Counted from the first letter of the stretch, positions 11,287-24,414 are shown. The stretch is DNA of 64,000 bases from Palaemon carinicauda (GCF_036898095.1 NC_090729.1:75910439-75974438); one strand, 5' to 3'. Translations and numbers: made by a program. Notes: generated by a model from the sequence alone, not told the origin.

Positions 11287-11354
11287 CTCTCTCTCTCTCT
11301 CACTGTCAAAGCTATACTCTACCTTATTTTCAACTGTACCCCCATCTCTCTCTC

Positions 11355-11396
<42 letters not shown>

Positions 11397-11430
11397 AAAG
11401 CTACTCTCTACCTTATTCTCAACTGTACCC

Positions 11431-11473
<43 letters not shown>

Positions 11474-11507
11474 AAAGCTACTCTCTACCTTATTCTCAAC
11501 TGTACCC

Positions 11508-11548
<41 letters not shown>

Positions 11549-11582
11549 AAAGCTACTCTCTACCTTATTCTCAACTGTACCC

Positions 11583-11621
<39 letters not shown>

Positions 11622-11700
11622 AAAGCTACTCTCTACCTTATGTCTCTCTCTCTCTCTCTCTCTGCCAAAGCTACTCTCTACCTTATTCTCAACTGTACCC

Positions 11701-11745
<45 letters not shown>

Positions 11746-11777
11746 AAAGCTACTCTACCTTATTCTCAACTGTACCC

Positions 11778-11811
<34 letters not shown>
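10633..11811. repeat. Composite CT minisatellite, about 15 units
   Basis: Blocks of (CT)10-25 alternate with a conserved spacer of roughly 38 bp reading AAAGCTATTCTCTACCTTAT then TCTCAACTGTACCCCCAT. Spacer variants cluster: CACTGTCAAAGCTATACTC (3-4 units), GCCAAAGCTACTCTC (the last 5-6 units) and a truncated unit near 11640. This implies local duplication of neighbouring units. A 466-codon Leu/Ser-rich ORF on the plus strand is an artefact of the repeat. Confidence 0.95.
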
Positions 11812-11812
<1 letters not shown>

Positions 11813-11814
11813 AC

Positions 11815-13436
11815 ATTCAGGTTTTCAGTAAGCTCCCGTTCTGTTGAAGCAAAAATGGATGTAATGTATTTTAATTTCAATAAAGTTAAGACGTCATTTT
11901 TTATCCATCATTCTCCACTTATTTTCTTCTCAAATTTTACTTTCAAAAGAAACTCTATTAAATTTCTAAAAGAAAAATCCTTTGTGGAACATTACAGCAG
12001 TCACACGTCAGATCCTTGTTGAAAGTAACTGAGAAATTTGTCCTAAACTTGATGTTCTTGGAGTTATTAGTTTTGGATAGTAAGCCTTATAATGACTACT
12101 GTTTTACTAAAAAAAAATACTGATTTTAAGCAATGTCTTCATTCCTATATTACTTGTAATGACCTTAGGTAATCTGCTTCACATCACTAATTACATAATG
12201 TAGATCAAATAGCTTGATGGAAAGACATAATGAAGATTAAAGCTTCAGTTTAGGTATCTGGGAATAAATTGTTAAAGACTTTAGTTTTCAAAAGGTTTGA
12301 AGTTAAGACTGATAAATCAATGGTAGAGTAATAAGTTAAGAGAATGGGTAGATGAAAATAAAGATATATTATCAGATTAATTATAGATTCTTAAGGATAG
12401 TTGTTGGATTTAAGGTCTAGGAAAGAATGTATGTTAGAACTATTTGTTAAAAAATCTCAAAGAACTTATTGATTGGAAGATTTAAGGAAAGAGTTGCTAT
12501 AAAACTAGAAATAAAAGGTTCAGTGGTTTTGAAGGAATAGATAAGAAAAATGTCATGGCGTCAATGAAGTATGACAGAAGGTAAAGTACAGAAATTTATT
12601 AGTTTAAATTAAAATAATTAAGACAGGCTTATAGGTAGAATATTTTGATTAATTTTATTATTAAATGGGACTCCATATGAATTATAGGAAAGCAAATGCA
12701 GATGTTTATCAGGTCAGGATTTTAAGATGAAAAGTTCAGGGACCAGTTTTAAGGAATTTGTATTTACAAATGACTTTGAATAATTTGTGCTTTCATAACG
12801 AAAGTAATAGTGATTGACGTAGGTATAGCTTTTAATGACTCCAGGGGATAGTTTATACGAGTAGATTCATTCTAGAAAGGCAGTCTAGTTAAGACATACT
12901 TCTTGGTGGTCTTTGAGAAAGATTTAGAGAAATTATTTCATTGATAAAGTATTTTAGTTTTAATTGAGGAAATATTTTAGGAAATAACTTAAATTTCATC
13001 TTATTGGAGTGGGTAGCTTCCAGATTGTTTCCTTAGGTGGACAATAATCATATACTTTGATGACTGCACGAAATTTTCAAGCTGTTTGGAGGAAGGGTTG
13101 AATAAAGCATACGAAATGAGGGGAGTTTATATCTTGCTGGTTTGAAGTATGTCACTATTAGGTAACTTCTAAAAACATTGGTGCTTGAAGCATTAGGGAT
13201 TTAAAACTTTTATTTCCCTTGTGGTGGAAACCAAATCATGCAGACATTGCTTAGAATCAACATGATCAAAAAATTTTTCTTTTGCACTTTCAGTTGTCAT
13301 TCTAAGGTGGTTTAGATTCAAGGAAAATACGTCAGGCGAGTGGTCTTTATATGGCTATTGTACTCTTATATATATAGTAAAGTTGTATTTAAAGTTTGAA
13401 TAATATTTCAACTTATCAGTAATCTTTTTATATTGA
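11815..13436. other. Unassigned AT-rich sequence
   Basis: About 1.6 kb without convincing ORFs, RNA genes or tandem structure; plausibly intronic or intergenic. Confidence 0.4.
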
Positions 13437-14242
13437 AATTGTATTGTCTGCTTATGTATTGCTTCTGACTTCTGTTTATATATTGCTACTGTATCATCTA
13501 TTATTACATTATTACTGTATTTTCTATTTATGCATTATTACTGTATCTTCAATTATTACATTATTACTGTATTTTCTATTTATGCATTATTACTGTATCT
13601 TCAATTTATGCATTACTACCATTTCTATCCTTACGTTATTACTGTATCTTCTATTCATACATTACTACTCCATCTTCTAGTCATACATTACTACTGTATC
13701 TTTTGTTTATGAATTTCTACTGTATTATGTTATTTTTAACTGAAAATACAGCTATTTTAACTATGAAAAACGCAGAAAAGACATTAGCCATGTAAAGTGC
13801 AAGAGATTTGTAATTTGAAAGTAAAATACATTATAAAAGACATAAAAAAACATCCATGGCTTAGCCTTGAATGCTCAAGATGTCTTCTATAATGTATTTT
13901 ACTTTACGATTACAAATCTATTGCTTTTTACATGGCTAATGTCTTTCCTGCGTTTTTTATTGTTAAAAAGGCTGTATTTCCATATCAAAATTACAAGATA
14001 CAGTAGCAATTTATAAACAAAGACACAGTAGTAATGTATGACTAGAAAATAGAGTAGTACCGTATGAATAGAAGATACATTAATAATGTATGAAGAGAAT
14101 ATACAGTAGTAATGTATGAATAGAAAATATAGTAATAATGTATGAATAGAAGATACAGTAGTAATGTATGAATAGAAGATACAGTAATTATGTATAAAAT
14201 AGAAGATACAGTAGTAATCTGTAAGCAAGCAGCAAAACATTG
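13437..14242. repeat. 800-bp foldback (inverted repeat) with minisatellite arms
   Basis: The left arm (13437-13840) and right arm (13878-14242) are reverse complements at roughly 85-90% by eye. Near the centre, GCCATGTAAAGTGCAAGAG pairs with the complement of CTATTGCTTTTTACATGGC, and GACATTAGCCATG is exact. Outer parts of both arms consist of a degenerate unit of about 27 bp (CATTACTACTGTATCTTCTA on the left, its complement on the right). The loop is only about 37 nt. A transcript would fold into a long hairpin. Apparent Tyr/Cys-rich ORFs come from the repeat unit. Confidence 0.9.
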
Positions 14243-14449
14243 TCTAATTTTGTAAAATTTATTACTATGTATGATTTATCAAAATACAATTGTGAATAAA
14301 AGAAATAAAAACTTATATAAAAATTTATTTACTTTCAATACATCCATGATTTATAACAAATATATTGAGCAAAACAAATAAAATAAATATAAAAATCAGT
14401 AACCTGGAGTGTTCTCCTTAATCTAACGTTCACACGACTGAGTGTTCTC

Positions 14450-14655
14450 CCCAGTCGGCCCCCTCCGTCTTCTGGTACCAGTAAAATGCCTTCATTCTCT
14501 CTCCTCTGAAAGACCAGAGACCTCATGAAGTATATAAGCCTTGCTTTTAACTATGATAAACCACAAGTGTTCATTGTAAGACTGATTTATTCCCTTCCAA
14601 TGTACAGAGCTCGTTCACTCTTCCATTGGTGACGAGAGAAATATATACTGTCTCT
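14450..14655 (-). repeat. Member of inverted dispersed pair
   Basis: Its reverse complement matches 20995-21185: shared words in order include TGAACGAG, GTACAT-GGAAG, AAAAGCAAG, ATATACTTCATG, CTCTGG-CTTTCAG and GATACCAGAAGA-GGAGG (approximate). The two copies face each other, 6.5 kb apart, on either side of the 40-bp array. No coding frame was seen. Confidence 0.65.
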
Positions 14656-15195
14656 TGGTATGGAAGTATTGTCAAAATGTAGACTATGCACTATGGTATG
14701 CGTGTTCAGTCCAATTCTCAAAGTAAATTCATTCCTGACAACTCTAGTCTTGGGATAATAATTCATTTTAGCCTCAAAGTTATTTATCTTATATTGTTAC
14801 TTTAACTCTGGGTTTAAGCATAGACGACAAAGAGTCGACTATTATTTTGTAAGTTTTTAAGTTTATAAATTGTGAAATAAGAAAAACCAATAAGTTTCGA
14901 TCAAATTTTTATTGTAGAAGATTGCTTGCCATACACAGGACAGGTTTCAATACACTTAATAGCAATATTAAGTATAAATATGAATACACTACAAAGTCAA
15001 AGACAAACAATATCAAATTCTTTAACCCCGTTTTCTATCAACAAACTCAACCAATGACAATGTCATAGAAAACGAACATTTTAGATCCCATAACATGGGA
15101 TACTAAAGTATTTTGTTATCTTTGATTTTTCTGAACATTGGAATGAGTTTGAAGTACAGATTTGAGATTACAAGTGTCATGATTGTGTAAATTGG
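14656..15195. other. Unassigned AT-rich sequence
   Basis: No feature recognised. Confidence 0.4.
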
Positions 15196-15197
15196 TT

Positions 15198-15372
15198 TAA
15201 GTTTCCAATAAAAAAAAAGAGAAGGAAATGGAAAGCCCACCAAGGCCCGCCCCTTCCCACCTGGTAACAAAAGACTAATTAGGCATTTTCTTTTTAAACA
15301 AACAAAGTCACCAGGCCCTTGAATGCTTTCCATTTCCTTCTCTTTTGAAATCTTTTATTGAAAATCTTACAT
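15198..15372. mobile_element. Small MITE-like inverted-repeat element
   Basis: A 22-bp perfect inverted repeat (core GAGAAGGAAATGGAAAGC at about 15219 and its complement at 15329-15346) is extended outward by weaker matches (AATAAAA/TTTTATT). It encloses about 100 bp with a GC-rich left half (CACCAAGGCCCGCCCC). No coding capacity. The superfamily cannot be assigned because no clear target duplication is visible. Confidence 0.55.
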
Positions 15373-15953
15373 ACATTAATGCAATGATTGTGAGTTAAAT
15401 ATGCCAAGAATATTATGTCTAATCAAGATAATGTTATAGTATTCTAGTTAATTGATACTTTACATTTTAATGAAAATAGCAAGTCATAAATAGAAACTTA
15501 AGAAATTTCAAATTATTACATTTTAGATTGTAAACAGAGCAAGAGGATATCTTTTCAAATCTAAATTTTCATTTAGAAACTATCATTAAATGAAAAAAAA
15601 ATGGGTGGGAGTGAAAACCTCATCAGTCTTATAGTGCAATTCCACCGCAATCAATTACTCCAGAATCCTTTTGCTCTCTCAAAAGCAGACAGGAACCACA
15701 ACTGCCCAAAGGCATCTCTCTCATCCGTCCCATTTCATGTGCAGGATTGAGTCGGGTAAAGGAGAAGACACGTGCAAACCACTGCCCTGACTATCCTTGC
15801 TACTCCTCCTAGCAGATAGGCAGATCGGACCGAAGTACACATTAACCTTGCACGTGGACCACAAAACTCAATTCAGTTCCATGTGTAATACATTCTCAAA
15901 TAAGAACCCCTTTTGAAAGTTACGTAGAGAAAGTCTAATTTAAGATTTTCTTA
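15373..15953. other. Unassigned sequence
   Basis: AT-rich to 15640, then somewhat GC-richer to 15900, with no recognisable repeat or gene. Confidence 0.4.
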
Positions 15954-17200
15954 AAAGCTAAACAACCCTTAACCTAACAGTAAGCCTACCCACAAAGCTG
16001 AACAACCCTTGAACTAACAGTAGGCCTACCTACAAAGCTGAACAACCCTTAAACTAACAGTAGGCCTACCTAAAAAGCTGAACAACCCTTAAACTAACAG
16101 TAGGCCTACCTACAAAGCTGAACAACCCTTAAACTAACAGTAGGCCTACCTACAAAGCTGAACAACCCTTAAACTAACAGTAGGCCTACCTACAAAGCTG
16201 AACAACCCTTAAACTAACAGTAGGCCTACCTAAAAAGCTGAACAACCCTTAAACTAACAGTAGGCCTACCTACAAAGCTGAACAACCCTTAAACTAACAG
16301 TAGGCCTACCTAAAAAGCTGAACAACCCTTAAACTAACAGTAGGCCTACCTACAAAGCTGAACAACCCTTAAACTAACAGTCGGCCTACCTACAAAGCTG
16401 AACAACCCTTAAACTAACAGTAGGCCTACCTGCAAAGCTGAACAACCCTTAAACTAACAGTAGGCCTACCTACAAAGCTGAACAACCCTTAAACTAACAG
16501 TAGGCCTACCTACAAAGCTGAACAACCCTTAAACTAACAGTAGGCCTACCTACAAAGCTGAACAACCCTTAAACTAACAGTAGGCCTACCTGCAAAGCTG
16601 ACCAACCCTTAAACTAACAGTAGGCCTACCTACAAAGCTGAACAACCCTTAAACTAACAGTAGGCCTACCTGCAAAGCTGAACAACCCTTAAACTAACAG
16701 TAGGCCTACCTGCAAAGCTGAACAACCCTTAAACTAACAGTAGGCCTACCTGCAAAGCTGAACAACCCTTAAACTAACAGTAGGCCTACCTACAAAGCTG
16801 AACAACCCTTAAACTAACAGTAGGCCTACCTACAAAGCTGAACAACCCTTAAACTAACAGTCGGCCTACCTGCAAAGCTGACCAACCCTTAAACTAACAG
16901 TCAGCCTACCTACAAAGCTGATCAACCCTTAAACTAACAGTCAGCCTACCTACAAAGCTGATCAACCCTTAATCTAACAGTCAGCCTACCTACAAAGCTG
17001 ATCAAGCCTTAAACTAACAGTAGGTCTACCTACAAAGCTGAACAACCCTTAAACTACCAGTAGGCCTACCTTCAAAGCTGAAAAAACCTTAAACTAACAC
17101 TAGCCCTACGTACATAGCTGAACAACCTTTAAACTAGCAGTAGATCTACCTACAAAGCTGACCAACACTTAATCTAACAGTAGGCCTACCTACTAAACTG
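15954..17200. repeat. 40-bp tandem array, about 31 copies
   Basis: The unit reads AAAGCTGAACAACCCTTAAA followed by CTAACAGTAGGCCTACCTAC at an exact 40-bp period. The central copies are nearly identical, with alternating TACAAAG, TGCAAAG and TAAAAAG subtypes. Copies at both edges are more diverged, the usual sign of unequal exchange homogenising the interior. The unit contains the palindromic core TAGGCCTA. Confidence 0.97.
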
Positions 17201-20200
17201 TTGCTAATGACCAAATATACATTTTACCTAAGTGTCATATTGCATAGTATTTATTCCTATCATACAGGCACACATACTAATCGAAAATTAGGGCTAGTTG
17301 ATGAAAATTAGTCTATAGTAGGACACACACATGATGCCCAGCCCTGAATACATTTTATTGATATTACATGCTCTTGAACATTTTTAATCAAACCATAAAC
17401 TATGGACAAGCTTAAGGAGATTTTAAATTATTCGGAATCCTCCTATTTTATATGAATACTTAAGTCAGTCTACCTTCAACGAAATATCTTTGGCATTGTA
17501 AACTTCGTATTTACGATCTTAATAGTCGATAGATTTTTTAATAAATTTGGAAAATTACCGTAGTTACATTAAAACGTATTTTGTGAACTAAATATATTTT
17601 GAATTTGAGTCTATCAGAAATTCATCATGAAATTAATGTCAAAGTTAAAACCTGGGAAACTGAATTATATTCGGCCATTATATGGTTTGAAACGGTTATT
17701 AGCCATGTTAAAAACATCCATGGGTATGATAATAATAATTTAACTATTAAATTCTTCGTAATAGTGGACGATCTCCAGTTATTCTAGATGTAGCCCAACT
17801 GGTTGGCTTCTAACCAAATTATCTGCATTTGGACTATCATAAATAGTGAAGATAACCAATTTGATTTGAAAAGAATTAATCCCAGACTTACGAAGTGTTT
17901 ATATTCCAATAGGATGGAACTAATGGCTTTACTCTTTCATCAAATATTAATTCCACTTATTAAAAGAACTTTATGAAAAATAGGATTTATAAAGTATCTT
18001 ATTCATTAGGTATCATTTGTAAATTTCATTGCGTAAGGTCAAAGCACAAGCCTGAAATTTGTCCCTTAGAAACTAATTATATCAAAAACCTTAAGTTTGT
18101 TCTTAATATTAATAAAGAATATTTTTATATTTGCATATCTAATACTCACTACCTCGCCTATCGCCTCATCTTAATGTGACCACGTCAAAAGTTTATATAA
18201 AAAGATTCATAAAATAACTTAATATAATTTTGGCAATCTATAGATAAAACCGATTAGGATATATCAATCTGGTAAAGTGAGCTACTGATTAAGCTACTAT
18301 TGAAAGAAATCTTTAGATTTAATCTTTAAAGAATTAACGCAAAAAACAAGTGAAATTACTTTAGATTGATTGATGGGTGAATTTGCTTTTCATATATGCA
18401 TTAAATTACTCATTACAAAAATCTTAGAAATCTACTATTCAAGTATGAAATGAGTTTAGGCATAATAATTATTTAAATCATTCTCAAAACCCTTTGATTT
18501 GAGACTCCCGTTCGGCCAATTATGCAAGGAAACTAACTAATATTGTCCTTCGTGAAATAAAATAAATATTTTAGAGCTGCCTACTAAACAAAGTTTGCTC
18601 TAATTTCAATGTTTAAACTCACAATCTCCTATGATTTAGTATAAATCTAGATTAAACTTTTGGTGTTAACCTAGGGTATGAACACTTGCTAGAATTGATT
18701 TAACCCAAGAAAAAACTAATTTAAGTGTCTCTCCAAGGTAAACTTGACACAGATCTATTAAAATCAGAACGCAATCAACCAATTTTACACTAAAGACAGC
18801 ACTATTAAGAAACTATAATTCTTCTCTATAGACTAGATCCTCCTCGTAACTCTTACACCAGACATCATCCAACCACTCGTTCATTGCTTGTTACAAATTT
18901 ACTGATGTACAAGGAATGCATTGTCCTGCATCAATTAATTCCTAAATTTAATCCCAAGGTTCAATTTTAAGTGGTAAGAGCAGCAACATAAGTAGTGCAC
19001 TCTCTGAGCTAACTGTCATGAACCAATGATCAAAATTACATTTATAAAACTTTTGCGTTGTTACACAGTGACAAACTGGCATTTTGCTTGTCCCCTCAAG
19101 TTACTTACGCTAATATCTACATTGAAATTGACGCAAAGGCGGACATTTTTAAAATGTATTGTACTCTATTATGAGAAAACTACAATTTCTCTTAAATAAT
19201 CTTTACTGTATTACTGTACCGAATAATGTATTAACTAAATCTAAAGCAATCAACTGAAATTCAAAACTTTCCCACCAAATCAGTAAAGGTTTTCTGTACT
19301 TAGCATCGATATGAAAATATTGAAACGCTCAACCTAACTCGAAAAGTTGCAAGTTTCGAATACAGATTTGGTGGCTAAATTGTATGTAATTGAAACGCTG
19401 GGTACATGAAGTATCTAGACATTAAAATCTCTAAAAACTTATTTTGCAGGATTTTTCTTATAGTACTTATATATTGTGATAAAAGTACTTTGAAGATTAA
19501 TGGTCTAACTTCTAGTTATAGATTACCTTAAGTTACTATACATTTATTCAACATGGATGTAAGTTAACTAAAGATTTAAACAGTTTAATCAACAGTTTAT
19601 GACGTTAATATTAATTACATTAGCATTTAAACGTAAGGGACTTTAGCATAAGTAGATCGGACTTTATCAAGCTTTCAGTTAATCTAACAGTTTTTGGCTT
19701 TAGACGTCTAGAGATATTAGCGTAGAACTTATGATCTTGTTACATCTGAACAACTTAAATTGTACATTCAAATCTCAAGTGTTATTAAAATTAAAAGAAA
19801 TTGGCGAGTTATATAGTTTAATACAATATGAAACCAATGCTCTGACTTGATGTTTTGTACAAGCTTCAGAGGCTTGGTAGATTATGTCTAACATTTATGA
19901 ATTATAATGTTTCCTTGCACAAGAAAAAAAAAAAAAGAATATAACTTTGGAGCAGATAATTTTTGTAAATTACTACACAAGACACATTCCTGTACATCAG
20001 TATCAAAGTACGTATACAAAATCTAACCTCAAAATGTCAAACTTCAGTTTGGATCCTTTGCCTAATCCTGCATAAATTTTAAAAATACTTAACCAAGAGC
20101 ACATCAAACTAAATAAAATTGAAACCAAATGATTTAATCCGGTATAAATGCTCCCTAAACCAGGTTACCTGATCCTGAATTACACAAAAAGAGACTTTAA

Positions 20201-20994
20201 TAAGGCCTTAATTCCCCTAATCAACATTGGCAGTAACTCCCCACTAACAACTAAAACTATACCAACAACAATATATTCAAGAATGTATTATACATTTCTT
20301 CTAAAATGACTCACAGCAGTTCTTTATCCCTCCTTTATGTCATGAACAGAAACAGTAGGAATCAGATATCTTGGGACATTTATAGTCCCAGCTGGAGACC
20401 TTTTCAGAGAGCTCGGGTATCTCAGTATAATGGAAAGCACTGGATTGCAAGACTTACAAAGTCAACACTTTTTTAAAGAGAGTTATCTCAAAGTTTAAAA
20501 CTAAATTAATCTTTCCAATCCTTTGATTTTCATTGACAGATAAAACTGAAAAAATTAGCAATACAGTTACTAATTTCACATTAACATGGAAAACTCACAC
20601 ATTCTTGGACATAATTTAAATCACTATCTTGACAAAAAGTTTTTCATAACTCAATTTACACAATACATGACAAATTTGATCTAGTTTGAAACAAATTACA
20701 GTGTATACACAATAGAAACCTGTTCAATTTGACATTACAATCTCCTACAATTCAAGATTAAAATTTAGAAAATTTTTAAACTAGATTTTAAAAATATTTA
20801 AAAGCACGAAATACCAATATCTAAAATCATTTGAGGCTTTAAAGATCCTTTAACCTGACTGAATTATTAATCATGACTAGAATTGACAAGTCAGAATCTA
20901 CCCTGACAAAATTTCAGGGAAATCAAATTGGACTGAACATGTTCACCATAGCACATAGGTCTAGCATTTTGACAATATAAACAAGTAAACAGCC
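17201..20994. other. Long AT-rich stretch without recognisable genes
   Basis: Nearly 3.8 kb of AT-rich DNA with only short, non-protein-like ORFs. No tRNA-like, rRNA-like or transposon feature was found. It could be intron, noncoding transcript or intergenic DNA. Confidence 0.45.
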
Positions 20995-21185
20995 AACTTC
21001 TCTCATTAAACCAGCAAAAGAATGAACGAGTCCCGTACATGGGAAGCTCATAAACAGCCTAAATGAACAGTGGTTCCAGTCAAAAGCAAGATATATACTT
21101 CATGGGCCCTCTGGCCTTTCAGTGGTGAGGAACATGGCAAGTACTGATACCAGAAGAGGGAGGGGGGCAGATGGGGAGGGAGGCT
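20995..21185 (+). repeat. Member of inverted dispersed pair
   Basis: Partner of 14450-14655 in opposite orientation. Both copies hold a CTTTCAG acceptor-like string (near 21115-21121 here), so the segment may have been exon-adjacent, or it may be an old transposon family. Confidence 0.65.
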
Positions 21186-21396
21186 CAGTCATATGAACGT
21201 TCCCTTTATTTTTCTTTTTTTATTAAATCTTTCCAAATTGGGACAGGGTAGGATCAAGGAGTGGGAATGGGAGCTCTGAAACTTTAGCTATGTATTACAA
21301 GGAACAATCTGATTTAAAAAAATCGAAGTTAATTTCAAGGTATGTTCATGTAGCTTAAGATAAGATGAGGAATATCACTAATATTAGCCAAAGCCC

Positions 21397-24009
21397 TACC
21401 ATTTCACACACTCACTTACTAGCCCTCCCGCTTTCTAGCTCTACTAGCCATTTCACACACTCACTCACTAGCCCTCCCGCTTTCTAGCTCTACTAGCCAT
21501 TTCACACACTCACATACTAGCCCTCCCGCTTTCTAGCTCTACTAGCCATTTCACACACTCACTCACTAGCCCTCCCGCTTACTAGCTCTACTAGCCATTT
21601 CACACACTCACTTACTAGCCCTCCCGCTTTCTAGCTCTACTAGCCATTTCACACACTCACTAGCCCTCCCGCTTTCTAGCTCTACTAGCCATTTCACACA
21701 CTCACTCACTAGCCCTCCCGCTTTCTAGCTCTACTAGCCATTTCACACACTCACATACTAGCCCTCCCGCTTTCTAGCTCTACTAGCCATTTCACACACT
21801 CACTTACTAGCCCTCCCGCTTTCTAGCTCTACTAGCCATTTCACACACTCACTCACTAGCCCTCCCGCTTTCTAGCTCTACTAGCCATTTCACACACTCA
21901 CATACTAGCCCTCCCGCTTTCTAGCTCTACTAGCCATTTCACACACTCACTCACTAGCCCTCCCGCTTACTAGCTCTACTAGCCATTTCACACACTCACT
22001 TACTAGCCCTCCCGCTTTCTAGCTCTACTAGCCATTTCACACACTCACTCACTAGCCCTCCCGCTTTCTAGCTCTACTAGCCATTTCACACACTCACTCA
22101 CTAGCCCTCCCGCTTTCTAGCTCTACTAGCCATTTCACACACTCACATACTAGCCCTCCCGCTTTCTAGCTCTACTAGCCATTTCACACACTCACTCACT
22201 AGCCCTCCCGCTTACTAGCTCTACTAGCCATTTCACACACTCACTCACTAGCCCTCCCGCTTTCTAGCTCTACTAGCCATTTCACACACTCACTTACTAG
22301 CCCTCCCGCTTTCTAGCTCTACTAGCCATTTCACACACTCACTCACTAGCCCTCCCGCTTTCTAGCTCTACTAGCCATTTCACACACTCACATACTAGCC
22401 CTCCCGCTTTCTAGCTCTACTAGCCATTTCACACACTCACTCACTAGCCCTCCCGCTTACTAGCTCTACTAGCCATTTCACACTCACTTACTAGCCCTCC
22501 CGCTTTCTAGCTCTACTAGCCATTTCACACACTCACTTACTAGCCCTCCCGCTTTCTAGCTCTACTAGCCATTTCACACACTCACTCACTAGCCCTCCCG
22601 CTTTCTAGCTCTACTAGCCATTTCACACACTCACTCACTCACTAGCCCTCCCGCTTTCTAGCTCTACTAGCCATTTCACACACTCACTCACTCACTAGCC
22701 CTCCCGCTTACTAGCTCTACTAGCCATTTCACACACTCACTCACTCACTAGCCCTCCCGCTTTCTAGCTCTACTAGCCATTTCACACACTCACTCACTCA
22801 CTAGCCCTCCCGCTTTCTAGCTCTACTAGCCATTTCACACACTCACTCACTACCCCTCCCGCTTACTAGCTCTACTAGCCATTTCACACACTCACTCACT
22901 AGCCCTCCCGCTTACTAGCTCTACTAGCCATTTCACACACTCACTCACTAGCCCTCCCGCTTACTAGCTCTACTAGCCATTTCACACACTCACTCACTAG
23001 CCCTCCCGCTTTCTAGCTCTACTAGCCATTTCACACACTCACTCACTAGCCCTCCCGCTTTCTAGCTCTACTAGCCATTTCACACACTCACTCACTAGCC
23101 CTCCCGCTTACTAGCTCTACTAGCCATTTCACACACTCGCTCACTAGCCCTCCCGCTTTCTAGCTCTACTAGCCATTTCACACACTCACATACTGGCCCT
23201 CCCGCTTTCTAGCTCTACTAGCCATTTCACACACTCACTCACTAGCCCTCCCGCTTACTAGCTCTACTAGCCATTTCACACACTCACTTACTAGCCCTCC
23301 CGCTTTCTAGCTCTACTAGCCATTTCACACACTCACTTACTAGCCCTCCCGCTTACTAGCTCTACTAGCCATTTCACACACTCACATACTAGCCCTCCCG
23401 CTTTCTAGCTCTACTAGCCATTTCACACACTCACATACTAGCCCTCCCGCTTTCTAGCTCTACTAGCCATTTCACACACTCACTCACTAGCCCTCCCACT
23501 TTCTAGCTCTACTAGCCATTTCACACACTCACTTACTAGCCCTCCCACTTTCTAGCTCTACTAGCCATTTCACACACTCACGTACTAGCCCTCCCACTTA
23601 CTAGCTCTACTAGCCATTTCACACACTCACTCACTAGCCCTCCCGCTTTCTAGCTCTACTAGCCATTTCACACACTCACTCACTAGCCCTCCCGCTTTCT
23701 AGCTCTACTAGCCATTTCACACACTCACTCACTCACTAGCCCTCCCGCTTACTAGCTCTACTAGCCATTTCACACACTCACATACTAGCCCTCCCGCTTT
23801 CTAGCTCTACTAGCCATTTCACACACTCACTAGCCCTCCCGCTTTCTAGCTCTACTAGCCATTTCACACACTCACTAGCCCTCCCACTTTCAAGCTCTAC
23901 TAGCCATTTCTCACACTCACGTACTAGCCCTCCCACTTACTAGCTCTACTAGCCATTTCACACACTCACGTACTAGCCTTCCCACTTTCTAGCTCTAATA
24001 GCCATTTCA
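21397..24009. repeat. 49-bp tandem array, about 53 copies
   Basis: The unit contains CATTTCACACACTCACTCAC, TAGCCCTCCCGC and TTTCTAGCTCTACTAGC. Units vary in the number of ACTC/CTCA repeats (45, 49 and 53 bp classes) and at two marker positions (CTTTCTAG or CTTACTAG; CTCACTCAC, CTTAC or CATAC). Blocks of marker combinations recur, which suggests higher-order duplication. The last copies grade into the array that follows. Confidence 0.97.
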
Positions 24010-24414
24010 CACCAAAGACTTCCTAGCCACTTCACACCAAAGCTTCCTAGCCTTTTCACACCAAAGCTTCCTAGCCTTTTCACACCAAAGCTTCCTAGCC
24101 TTTTCACACCAAAGCCCTCTTATCCATTTCACACCAAAGCCCTCTTATCCATTTCACACCAAAGCGCTCCTAGCCATTTCACACCAAAGTCTTCCTAGCC
24201 ATTTCACACCAAAGTCTTCCTAGCCATTTCACACCAAAGTCTTCCTAGCCATTTCACACCAAAGCCCTACTAGTCATTTCGCACCAAAGCTCCCCTAGTC
24301 ATTTCACACCAAAGTCCTCCTAGCCATTTCACACCAAAACTCTCCTAAGCATTTCACACTAAAGCCTTCTTCGCTATTTCACACCAAAGTCCTCCTAGTC
24401 ATTTCACATGAAAT
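24003..24414. repeat. About 25-bp tandem array, about 16 copies
   Basis: The unit is CATTTCACACCAAAGTCTTC followed by CTAGC. It shares the CATTTCACAC start with the 49-bp unit, so it probably descends from it by replacement of the second half. Copies diverge progressively toward 24414. Confidence 0.9.

Noticed and set aside
10622..12022. 466-codon plus-strand ORF, Leu/Ser-rich
   Set aside because: Generated by the CT minisatellite; reading frame passes through repeat units of variable length and shows no domain.
13444..14240. Tyr/Cys/His-rich ORFs on both strands
   Set aside because: Produced by the degenerate minisatellite unit in the two arms of the foldback.
15954..17200. Possible CRISPR-like array
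   Set aside because: Units are contiguous 40-bp tandem copies with no unique spacers, and the context is eukaryotic. The same applies to the other arrays.
20410..20460. tRNA-like string (GGTATCTCAGTATAATGG)
   Set aside because: Resembles a D-arm region, but no acceptor stem or T-arm (GGTTC) follows at the right distance.
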